Positions 1 to 9,655 of a stretch of DNA of 64,000 nucleotides are shown here, piece by piece; the first letter of the stretch is position 1; each line of letters opens with the position of its first letter. Source of the stretch: an uncultured Bacteroidia bacterium (GTDB lineage: Bacteria; Bacteroidota; Bacteroidia; Bacteroidales; UBA932); contig CACYWN010000001.1 of the NCBI GenBank assembly GCA_902778105.1, forward strand, positions 155,611-219,610, given 5' to 3'. The translations under genes and the position numbers were made by a program. Under the pieces are notes generated by a model. It worked only from the letters and a program-made list of their open reading frames with translations. It was not told the origin of the DNA and ran no database searches.

Positions 1-1
1 T

Positions 2-1177
2 CCCCATGGCGAACGGATGGGTTGGCGGGATGACAACCAGGCTTTCACCATGCATTGGGACGACGGTTTTCCGGGTGAAGACTGTCTCCGGGTGAATGTG
101 TGGACAGCCAGCATCAAGGCGGGGAGCAAGCTCCCGGTGATGGTCTGGCTGCACGGTGGCGGTTTCAGCGAAGGCTCTTCCCAGGAACTGATCTGTTATG
201 ACGGGACCAACTTGGCTCGTGACCACGGGGTCGTCGTTGTTTCGCTGAATCACCGGCTCAATGCCCTGGGGTATCTGGATTTGAGCGCGTATGGCGCGAA
301 ATACGCCAGCAGTGGCAACGTGGGCATGCTGGACATCGTGAAAGCCCTGGAGTGGGTCCGTGACAATATCGCCAATTTCGGCGGAGACCCCTCCAATGTG
401 ACCATTTTCGGACAGAGCGGAGGCGGAGGCAAGGTAAGCACCGTGATGGCGATGCCCTCGGCGAAGGGCCTTTTCCACAAGGCCATTGTGCAGAGCGGCT
501 CGATTTTCAACCTGATGACGCCCCAGTATTCCCGCCGGATCGGTGCCGCCACGGTCTCCAACCTGGGCATCGCCCCTTCGAAGGTGGACGAGATAGCCTC
601 GGTCCCTTATGAGAAATTGCTTGCGGCCTACAGGCAAGCCGTGAAGCAGGTAACCGAGGAGGCCCGTCAGGACGGTACACTCCCGACCAATATCCTGGAT
701 ATGATTATCTATGGGCAGCTTCCCGTCGTGGACGGTGAGGTGATTCCTTACCAGCCCGCCTCTTCGGAAGCCCTGGCCTTCTCGAAGGACATCCCGGTCA
801 TCATCGGCACGGTGTACAACGAGTTCACCCCCGACCGTGAGGATCCCATCTTCCGTCCGTTGGCCATCCGGCAGGCCGAGGACCGGACCGCTGCCGGGTG
901 CGCGCCCGTATATATGTACCTTTTTAATTGGAAGACTCCGGTGCTGGACGGCTCCATGGGCAGTCCCCATTGCATCGAAATCCCCTTTGTCTTTGACAAT
1001 GTCCTCCTGCACCGTACGTTCACGGGCGGGGGAGAGGACGCTGTGGAACTGGGTCACCGCGTGAGTCGCCTGTGGACCGGTTTTGCCAAGACCGGCAAGC
1101 CGGAGTCTGACGGTTTCCCCGCTTGGGAACCTTATCCGAAGACGCTCTCGATCGATATCGAACCAACTATCCAATAA
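2..1177 (+). CDS. Type B carboxylesterase, 5' end outside window
   Basis: This is the C-terminal part of a type B carboxylesterase (alpha/beta hydrolase) that probably removes acyl groups from carbohydrate or aryl esters. The frame is open from the left edge, so the N-terminus is missing. Visible landmarks are the oxyanion loop HGGGF, the nucleophile elbow FGQSGGGG (Ser codon at 416-418) and a His in GSPHCIEIPFVF. The stretch between VYNEFTP and IFRPLAIRQA is very short; family members usually have several tens of residues there, so an internal deletion is suspected. It ends 19 bases before susC and is probably the first visible gene of that operon. Confidence 0.85.
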   Translation, partial: PHGERMGWRDDNQAFTMHWDDGFPGEDCLRVNVWTASIKAGSKLPVMVWLHGGGFSEGSSQELICYDGTNLARDHGVVVVSLNHRLNALGYLDLSAYGAKYASSGNVGMLDIVKALEWVRDNIANFGGDPSNVTIFGQSGGGGKVSTVMAMPSAKGLFHKAIVQSGSIFNLMTPQYSRRIGAATVSNLGIAPSKVDEIASVPYEKLLAAYRQAVKQVTEEARQDGTLPTNILDMIIYGQLPVVDGEVIPYQPASSEALAFSKDIPVIIGTVYNEFTPDREDPIFRPLAIRQAEDRTAAGCAPVYMYLFNWKTPVLDGSMGSPHCIEIPFVFDNVLLHRTFTGGGEDAVELGHRVSRLWTGFAKTGKPESDGFPAWEPYPKTLSIDIEPTIQ

Positions 1178-1196
1178 CTTCTAACCAACAACAACA

Positions 1197-4100
1197 ATGA
1201 GACATTCAGCAATGAAATCTCTGGCTGTCCTTGCCTTGTCCCTCACTACCGCCGTGGCGGCGTTCGCGCAGAACGCAGTCGTCACCGGTAGGGTCGTCGA
1301 CGAGCAGAACGAGCCGATGATCGCCGCGGGCGTGGTGCAGCAAGGTACCACCAACGGCACCATCACCGATCTGGACGGTCAGTTCCGCCTCGTGGTTCCC
1401 AAGGGTGCCACCGTCGTTTTCTCCACCATCGGCTATCTGCCGCAGGAAAGGGTGATCGAAGGTGATACAACCTTGGAAATCAAAATGATGCCTGACTCCC
1501 AGATGATCGAGGAAACGGTCGTCGTCGGTTACGGCGTGCAGAAAAAATCGGATGTTACCGGCGCTATTTCCCAAGTGAAGGAGGAAGACATCCAGAACCG
1601 TACCATCGCTTCCCCGGAGCAGGCTCTTCAGGGTAAGACCGCCGGTGTGCAGGCCTTTGCGAGTTCTGCGCGTCCGGGGGCGACCCCTGCCATCCGCATC
1701 CGTGGTATTTCATCCAACAACGACGCCAACCCGTTGTATGTCGTGGACGGCCGGATAACCAATTCCATCGCCGGTATCGACCCGAACGACATCGAGTCGA
1801 TGGAAGTCCTGAAGGACGGCGCCTCCGCTGCCATCTACGGTGCCCAGGCCGGTAACGGCGTGGTGATGATCACCACCCGCCGAGGCAAGGGCGACGGCAA
1901 GATCAGCTATTCCTATCAGCTCTCTTCCCAGAGTCTCGGCAAGGTTCCCCAGGTGATGAATTCAGAGGAATTCATCCAGTTCTACACGGAGAAGGGGAAC
2001 ATTACCCTCAAGGATATCTACAGCAAGTGGGACCAGAAGACCAATACCGACTGGCTGGCCGAGTCCTACGAGAATTCCCTGATGCATCACCACAACCTGA
2101 CTTTCAGCGCCGGCAATGAGCGCGGCAACCTGTATATCTCCGGTTCCTATCTCTCCAACAACGGTATGTTCAAGGGAGACGCCGATGTGTACAACCGCGT
2201 AACCGGCATGGTGAACGGATCCTGGAAGTTCAAGCCCTGGCTGGAAGTCCAGACCAACAACCAGGTGGAATACTACAAGGCCCGCAGTGTCTCCGAAGGC
2301 TCCGATTACGGTTCCGCCGTCCTGGCCGCCCTGCAGCTGGATCCGATGACCCCGGCTTATTACACCCCGGACAACCTGCCTGTCTTCATGCAGGATTACC
2401 TGGCCGACGGCAAGGTGCTCCTGACCGACGAGAACGGGAATTACTACGGCATTTCCCAGTTCAACATCTCTGAAAACGTGCATCCGCTGGTGCAGCGTGA
2501 CCGTTCCTACAACATCTCCAAGGGATTCAACGTCAACGGTTCCACAGCTGTCAACTTCCGTCCCTTCCGGGATATCACCATCACTTCCCGTCTGGGATAC
2601 CGCCTTTCGGCCGGTGACAGCTACGGCTACAGCCATGACTATTACTATAATGAGGGCTATGCCAAGCAGTACTATATGAGCGTGAGTGCCAGTGCGAGCG
2701 ATTCCATCTATTACCAATGGGAAAACTTCGCGAACTGGATGCATCAGTTCGGCCGCCACAATCTCATGGCGATGGCCGGCGTCTCTTTCTCCGAGAGCCG
2801 CAGCTACAGCGCCAATTCCGGAATCAGCGGTTCCGACTCCGGCGGCGTCATCGACTTCGGTATCAAGCGGGATGATCCGCTGTTCTACTACATCAGCCAG
2901 GCAACGCCTACGGCCACCAAGACGGCCGGCGGCGGTGTCGAGAACTACAGCTATAAGTACTCCTACTTCGGCCGTATTGGCTGGAGCTATATGAACAAGT
3001 ATAATGTCCAGGCCACCTTCCGTGCCGATGCGGCAGACCTCTCCATCCTCCCGAAGCCGATGCGTTGGGGTTACTTCCCGTCCGTTTCCGTTGGTTGGAC
3101 CCTTTCCGAGGAGCCTTTCTTCGCCTCTCTCCGTTCCGTGATTCCTTTTGCCAAGCTGCGCTTGAGCTGGGGTCAGAACGGTTCCATCGCCGGTCTGGGC
3201 GGCTATTCCTACGCCAATGACATCACCAGCACCGGCCAGTATCCTACCGGCTTGCAGAATGCAGACGGCTCCTTCCAGTACATCATCGGATACGCCCCGA
3301 GCATGGCGGGTAACCAGGAATTGAAATGGGAAACCTCCGAGCAGATCAACGCGGGTCTGGACATGCGCTTCCTGCGCGACCGCCTCACCGTGAACTTCGA
3401 CTGGTTCGACAAGCGGACCAAGGACCTGATCGTCACCGGCATCACGACTTCCACGATCGTGGGTGTGGGCGCTTCCCCGATGAATGCCGGTAACGTGGAC
3501 AATCAGGGTGTCGAACTGGAAATCCGCTGGAGGGACCAGATCGGCGACTTCTTCTACGGAATCAGCGGCAACTTCTCCACCCTGAAGAACCGGGTGACTT
3601 ATCTGCACCCGACCCTGAAGGACGGCCTGGGTGGCGTCGGTGTCCGTAATTACGGCACTGTCACCCGCTTCGAGAAAGGCTATCCCGCCTGGCATCTGTA
3701 TGGCTATGAGTTCGCCGGAATCCAGGAATCATCCGGTGAAGCCCTTTTCAACCACTACAACGAGGACGGAACCCTGGGTGAACCGACCACCGACCCGGCC
3801 GACTCCGACAAGCGTCACCTGGGATCCGGCATCCCGACCTATAACTATGGCCTTACCCTGAATGCCGGCTGGAAGGGCATCGACTTCACAATGTTCATGG
3901 CCGGTGCAGGCGGGAACCGGATCCTCAACGCCCTCAACAATATCGACTACACTTCCAACCGTCTGACCTACCTGACCAAGGATCGTTGGACTCCGGAGCA
4001 CACGAACGGCACGATGCCGGCCGCCAATGCCGCCAACTATGCCAAGTTCCTGACTTCCAGCGGCGTAGTGATGGATGCGGGTTATCTCAAGATCAAGCAG

Positions 4101-4313
4101 ATCCAGTTGGGTTACAACTTCCCGCAGCCGCTGCTGAGAAGGATCTTCATTGACCAGCTCCGCCTCTATGCTTCCCTGGACGACTGGTTCACCTTCACCA
4201 AGTACCCGGGCTTCGACCCCGAAATCGTGGGCGTGGGCTCCTCGATGGGCGTGGACAAGGGTAACTATCCTACCTCCAAGAAGGTTGTCTTCGGTGTCAA
4301 CATCACTTTCTAA
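1197..4313 (+). CDS. susC-like: SusC/RagA-type TonB-dependent outer-membrane transporter
   Basis: An outer-membrane porin-like transporter that imports oligosaccharides with energy from TonB. The signal peptide ends near AFAQ, followed by a carboxypeptidase-D-like domain (about residues 28-105, VTGRVVDEQNEPM...), a TonB plug with the SusC signature VLKDGASAAIYGAQAGNG (about 200-222), and a long beta-barrel ending in the usual aromatic residue (NITF). At 1038 residues it has normal length. The ATG at 1212 is an alternative start giving a cleaner signal peptide. SusD follows after 12 bases, so the pair is surely co-transcribed. The substrate cannot be read from the sequence; esterases and a GH3 downstream point to an esterified glycan fragment. 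Confidence 0.95.
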   Translation: MRHSAMKSLAVLALSLTTAVAAFAQNAVVTGRVVDEQNEPMIAAGVVQQGTTNGTITDLDGQFRLVVPKGATVVFSTIGYLPQERVIEGDTTLEIKMMPDSQMIEETVVVGYGVQKKSDVTGAISQVKEEDIQNRTIASPEQALQGKTAGVQAFASSARPGATPAIRIRGISSNNDANPLYVVDGRITNSIAGIDPNDIESMEVLKDGASAAIYGAQAGNGVVMITTRRGKGDGKISYSYQLSSQSLGKVPQVMNSEEFIQFYTEKGNITLKDIYSKWDQKTNTDWLAESYENSLMHHHNLTFSAGNERGNLYISGSYLSNNGMFKGDADVYNRVTGMVNGSWKFKPWLEVQTNNQVEYYKARSVSEGSDYGSAVLAALQLDPMTPAYYTPDNLPVFMQDYLADGKVLLTDENGNYYGISQFNISENVHPLVQRDRSYNISKGFNVNGSTAVNFRPFRDITITSRLGYRLSAGDSYGYSHDYYYNEGYAKQYYMSVSASASDSIYYQWENFANWMHQFGRHNLMAMAGVSFSESRSYSANSGISGSDSGGVIDFGIKRDDPLFYYISQATPTATKTAGGGVENYSYKYSYFGRIGWSYMNKYNVQATFRADAADLSILPKPMRWGYFPSVSVGWTLSEEPFFASLRSVIPFAKLRLSWGQNGSIAGLGGYSYANDITSTGQYPTGLQNADGSFQYIIGYAPSMAGNQELKWETSEQINAGLDMRFLRDRLTVNFDWFDKRTKDLIVTGITTSTIVGVGASPMNAGNVDNQGVELEIRWRDQIGDFFYGISGNFSTLKNRVTYLHPTLKDGLGGVGVRNYGTVTRFEKGYPAWHLYGYEFAGIQESSGEALFNHYNEDGTLGEPTTDPADSDKRHLGSGIPTYNYGLTLNAGWKGIDFTMFMAGAGGNRILNALNNIDYTSNRLTYLTKDRWTPEHTNGTMPAANAANYAKFLTSSGVVMDAGYLKIKQIQLGYNFPQPLLRRIFIDQLRLYASLDDWFTFTKYPGFDPEIVGVGSSMGVDKGNYPTSKKVVFGVNITF

Positions 4314-4325
4314 TCCGACTGCCTT

Positions 4326-5891
4326 ATGAAAACAAGATATATCATCCTGACGGTCCTTGCGGCGATGGCTTTCACCTCCTGCGACAAGATGCTGGACGTT
4401 CCCCGCAAAGGCGTTATCGACTACAACACCTACTACAAGACCGACGAGGAGATCGAGTCTGCCGGCATAACGATGTACAGCGACGTCCGTGGCTGGTACT
4501 ATAACGTGATGCTGGTAAAGAACATCATCTCCGACGATTACTATGCCGGCGGTGCCGCCCACGGCGACAACGTGGACATGGACGCCCTGGGCGAATTCGG
4601 TTTCAATTCTGAAACCGGTCAGATCGAGAGTTCCTTCACCGGATACTACGGGCTTATCTATCATGCCAACGTGATTATCGGCCATATCGACCCCGAACAG
4701 AGTGCGGCTGCTGCCCGGGCTGTGGCTGAAGCACATCTCTTCCGGGGCTGGGCCTATTTCGAACTCACCACCCTGTGGGGCAATCCGCCCATCGTGGACC
4801 ACGAACTGGCTCCGTCCGAGTACAAGCAGGGCAACGGCTCTACCGAGGACCTTTGGAAACTCATCGAAGATGACCTGACCTACGCCGTGAATTCCGGTGC
4901 CCTGGCCCAGAAGTCTTCCCTGAATGACAATACGACCTGGCGTGTGACCAAGCAGTATGGCCAGGCCCTCCTGGGCAAGGCATACCTGTGGATGGCGACC
5001 GAGTTGAACGACAAGGCTTACTACCAGAAGGCGGCCGACCAGCTCAATGCCGTGGTGAACTCCAACCTGTATGACCTGTTCACTGCCGACACCTATGGCA
5101 GCATCAACCACATCGCCAACAAGATGAACTGCGAGAACCTCTTCGAGAGCATCCGCGTGAACGACCTGGACAACCAGTTCGACAACTTCGATTTCTATGG
5201 CGCAATGGTGAACCCGAGAAGCTCCGGCGGCGAGATGACCATCCCCGCCGATGTCTGCGCAACCGGTGGCTGGGGCTTCATGGTTCCGACCATGGACCTG
5301 TATCAGACTTTCGTCAAGTATGAGGGCGCCGACAGCTATCGTCGGAAAGAAACCCTCAAGACCTACGATGAAATGCGCGCGATGGGCGTTTCCTTCAACC
5401 AGACGACCCTGAGCACCGGCCTGTTCAAGTGGAAGGGCCGTTTCATGACCGACGAGGTGACCTTCAACTGCATGGTCAATTTCAAGAACCCGCTGTGGAT
5501 GCGTTTCGCCGAAGTTCTCCTCCTGGGTGCCGAAGCCAATTTCCAGGCCGGCAAGACCGATGTCGCGCTGCAGTATGTGAACCGGGTCCGCGCCCGGGCG
5601 CAGCTTTCCGCCCTGAACTCCGTGGACATGGAGACGATCAAGACCGAGAAGCGGCTGGAACTCTGCGGAGAGGGACAGCGTTTCCAGGACCTGCTCCGCT
5701 GGGGGGATGCCTATGACCGCCTGAAAGACATGGGCAAGGACTATCCCAAGATGGACCCCAACGGTACCGTCACCTATGTTTCCAGCGGGCGTTCCGTCTA
5801 TGGTTTCAAGAAGGGAAAGCACGAACACCTGCCTTATCCGTTCACGGAAACGATGCTCAACGAGAACGTGATCCAGAATCCCGGTTATTGA
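4326..5891 (+). CDS. susD-like: SusD/RagB-type surface glycan-binding lipoprotein
   Basis: The partner lid of the SusC channel, a lipoprotein on the cell surface. The N-terminus has a signal segment ending in a lipobox (AFTSC, Cys at about residue 20). The body carries the helical TPR-like pattern of the family, with HLFRGWAYFEL near residue 138 and a C-terminal RLELCGEGQRFQDLLRWG motif characteristic of SusD proteins. Length (521 residues) is normal and the C-terminus (NPGY) is complete. It lies 12 bases after susC and 21 bases before the next lipoprotein gene. Confidence 0.95.
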   Translation: MKTRYIILTVLAAMAFTSCDKMLDVPRKGVIDYNTYYKTDEEIESAGITMYSDVRGWYYNVMLVKNIISDDYYAGGAAHGDNVDMDALGEFGFNSETGQIESSFTGYYGLIYHANVIIGHIDPEQSAAAARAVAEAHLFRGWAYFELTTLWGNPPIVDHELAPSEYKQGNGSTEDLWKLIEDDLTYAVNSGALAQKSSLNDNTTWRVTKQYGQALLGKAYLWMATELNDKAYYQKAADQLNAVVNSNLYDLFTADTYGSINHIANKMNCENLFESIRVNDLDNQFDNFDFYGAMVNPRSSGGEMTIPADVCATGGWGFMVPTMDLYQTFVKYEGADSYRRKETLKTYDEMRAMGVSFNQTTLSTGLFKWKGRFMTDEVTFNCMVNFKNPLWMRFAEVLLLGAEANFQAGKTDVALQYVNRVRARAQLSALNSVDMETIKTEKRLELCGEGQRFQDLLRWGDAYDRLKDMGKDYPKMDPNGTVTYVSSGRSVYGFKKGKHEHLPYPFTETMLNENVIQNPGY

Positions 5892-5912
5892 TTCTTATAA
5901 AGGAATAAAGCA

Positions 5913-7613
5913 ATGAAAAAAGCATTCATATACAGCTTGATGGCGGCCGCTCTGGCCCTCGTCTCCTGCACCAAGACCGAACTTGCTCCGCTCAAGGGTA
6001 TCTATCCGGCGGCGCAGGAGCCGGTGCTCACTACGCTGGCGGCCTCTTCCTTCGAGAAGACGGATGCGAACCGCATCTTCCACGTCAAGTTCACGGGTGA
6101 AGGCAATTCGGCCGTGGATACCTATCTGGTCGGTGCCCGCGCCCAGTACTATCTGGAACCCGGCGTCTATGGCCCTGGTGAAAAGAATCTCTGCTTCCTG
6201 GTGGACGGGAAGACCACGATCAACGGCAAGACCGTGAAAGACGGCCAGATTACCGTGAAGAAAGACGGCGACATCTACCGTTTCGTCTTCGTCCTTTTCG
6301 ATACGGAAGGCAATGCCTACCGCACGATGTGGCAGGGTGAGCTGGTCTATGAGCCGGATCCGGAACCGGTGGCCCTCACGAAGGTGCTTACCGCCCAGAG
6401 CAATGTCGAAAGCGGGACCAATTCCGTTACCCTGAGCCTGGGCACTTCCGGTTTGGAGAGCGTCAATGGTTCGGTGACCGGCGACGGCAACTACCTGGCA
6501 GTCGACCTGTACAGCGCTGACGGTTACCTCCATGAGGGTACTTATACGGCCTCTGCAGCCGGTGGTGTCATCAACGAGGGTGAATTCGGCATCGGCTGGG
6601 ATCCCGGCGACCTTTGGGGCATCGGCTGGGTGTTCGAAAACTGGGGCACCTGCTGGTGGACGGTTTCCGGCGGCCAGTCTTCCGCCCGGAAGATCACTTC
6701 CGGAACCATCACCGTGGAGAAGAAGGGCTCCAAGTATGTCATCACCTGGGGCAGCGAGAACACCTATCCCGACTGGGCCGTGTTCGAAGGAACCGTGGAT
6801 GCCCTGGCTCCCGGATCGGGTCCTTCGTACGATTATACGTATACCGAAAACTTGTCCGACGCCGTCGACAGTTCATTCTCTCCCGTTGCCGGCGTGAAGA
6901 CCCACAACCTGGTGTTCTTTAACGCTGCCGGCGAGGAGGTCGCCTACTTCGACCTGGTCCTGGCCGAAGGCGAGACGGATCTGTCCGGTGAGTACACCTG
7001 CACCGAGTATGCCCACGAGCCTTATACCTTCGGAAACGGCTACGACCTCAGCATGTGGGGTATGGGTGTCGGCGGTTCCCGTTATGTGGGTGCCGACGGT
7101 GTCGTCGTCCTTCTTGGCGTAGGCGAGAAACTCACCGTGTCGAAGTTGGGTGAGGGTATCTACGAGTTCGCCGGAAACGGGTTCGATTTCATCGTCGGTT
7201 CCGGTGATGGCGGTGGTACCGTCACGGCTGATTACACCATCACGGAAAGCCTGTCCGACGCCGTCGACAGTTCATTCTCTCCCGTTGCCGGCGTGAAGAC
7301 TCACAACCTGGTTTTCGCCAATGCCGCCGGTGAAGAGGTGGCTTATTTCGACCTGGTGCTCGCCGAAGGCGAGACGGATCTGTCCGGTGAATACACCTGC
7401 ACCGAATATGCCCATGAGCCTTTCACCTTCGGTAATGGCTATGACCTGAGCATGTGGGGTATGGGTGTCGGTGGTTCCCGTTACACGGGCGCCGACGGCG
7501 CCGTCGTCCTCATCAATCCCGCTGAGACTTTGACTGTCACCAAACTGGCGGAAGGAATCTACAAGTTTGCGGGCTCTACAGGATACGAGTTCGTGGGTGA
7601 AATGGCGGAGTGA
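5913..7613 (+). CDS. Modular surface lipoprotein in SusE/F position
   Basis: An unclassified lipoprotein (lipobox ALVSC, Cys near residue 19) that follows susD, where surface glycan-binding proteins of the SusE/SusF type usually sit. It seems to consist of four beta-rich modules of about 120-135 residues. The last two (roughly residues 308-430 and 441-566) are near-copies with a period of 133 residues; each contains SLSDAVDSSFSPVAG or a one-residue variant, and YDLSMWGMGVGGSRY. The first two modules share only the general pattern. A role in substrate capture is inferred from position and architecture; no catalytic motif is visible. The stop codon overlaps the next start (TGATG). Confidence 0.75.
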   Translation: MKKAFIYSLMAAALALVSCTKTELAPLKGIYPAAQEPVLTTLAASSFEKTDANRIFHVKFTGEGNSAVDTYLVGARAQYYLEPGVYGPGEKNLCFLVDGKTTINGKTVKDGQITVKKDGDIYRFVFVLFDTEGNAYRTMWQGELVYEPDPEPVALTKVLTAQSNVESGTNSVTLSLGTSGLESVNGSVTGDGNYLAVDLYSADGYLHEGTYTASAAGGVINEGEFGIGWDPGDLWGIGWVFENWGTCWWTVSGGQSSARKITSGTITVEKKGSKYVITWGSENTYPDWAVFEGTVDALAPGSGPSYDYTYTENLSDAVDSSFSPVAGVKTHNLVFFNAAGEEVAYFDLVLAEGETDLSGEYTCTEYAHEPYTFGNGYDLSMWGMGVGGSRYVGADGVVVLLGVGEKLTVSKLGEGIYEFAGNGFDFIVGSGDGGGTVTADYTITESLSDAVDSSFSPVAGVKTHNLVFANAAGEEVAYFDLVLAEGETDLSGEYTCTEYAHEPFTFGNGYDLSMWGMGVGGSRYTGADGAVVLINPAETLTVTKLAEGIYKFAGSTGYEFVGEMAE

Positions 7614-8407
7614 TGAGACGCGTTCTGTTGCTTTTTGCTGCGGCACTGGGGATGCTCGTCCCCGGTGCCTGCGGCAAGACGGATCCTGAACAGGAGGCGG
7701 AACAGGTGGACCTGTTGGACCTCCTGTATCCCAACGGACAGGCCGTACGGGCCCTGGAGATCAAAAGCGCGGCGATGAAGCAGACCATGAGATACAATGT
7801 CTGGCTTCCGCCCAAGTTTGATGAAAATACGGCTTATCCCATCCTGTATCTGCTTCACGGCGCCGGTGATGACCAGAATGCCTGGCTGGACCAGGGCGAT
7901 GCGATGAACATCGCAGCGAAGTATGTGAAAGCCAACGGCGTTCCGATGATCATCGTGATGCCGGACGCCCAGATGTCTTTCTATATGGGCGATTTCGAGG
8001 CATATATGCACGGGGAACTGATGCCGGCTGTGGAAACCAAATACAAGTTTAATGGCAAACGCGCTGTCGCCGGCCTGTCGATGGGTGGTTTCGGAACCCT
8101 CTATTATGGGTTGAAGTACCCCGAAAAGTTCACCTACGCCTATTCAATGAGTCCGGCCGCGTCCTACGATATGTTCAAGATGCTGGTGGATGCGCAGCAG
8201 AACAAGGGCGTTTTCCCCGCTTTCACGATCGAAGTGGGCAACCAGGACACGACGGTGAATAACGAGGAGACCAGGAAATGTGCCGACTATATGTCGGAAC
8301 AGGGCCTGACGGTCGAATACATCGCCCGGGACGGCATCCATTACTGGAACTTTTGGCAGGAGTGCCTGCCCAAAGCGCTCTCCAAAGCGGGAGAATCGTT
8401 TAAATAA
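7613..8407 (+). CDS. Esterase lipoprotein (esterase D / feruloyl esterase-like)
   Basis: A Ser esterase of the alpha/beta hydrolase fold, probably anchored in the envelope as a lipoprotein (lipobox MLVPGAC). Motifs in order are LYLLHGAG (oxyanion region), VAGLSMGGFG (nucleophile Ser, about residue 156) and a late DGIHYWNFW (catalytic His). At 264 residues it has the single-domain length of the family that includes xylan and feruloyl esterases. The ATG at 7613 overlaps the previous stop codon, so I prefer it to the GTG three bases upstream. The actual acyl group removed is unknown. Confidence 0.85.
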   Translation: MRRVLLLFAAALGMLVPGACGKTDPEQEAEQVDLLDLLYPNGQAVRALEIKSAAMKQTMRYNVWLPPKFDENTAYPILYLLHGAGDDQNAWLDQGDAMNIAAKYVKANGVPMIIVMPDAQMSFYMGDFEAYMHGELMPAVETKYKFNGKRAVAGLSMGGFGTLYYGLKYPEKFTYAYSMSPAASYDMFKMLVDAQQNKGVFPAFTIEVGNQDTTVNNEETRKCADYMSEQGLTVEYIARDGIHYWNFWQECLPKALSKAGESFK

Positions 8408-9652
<1,245 letters not shown>

Positions 9653-9655
9653 ACC

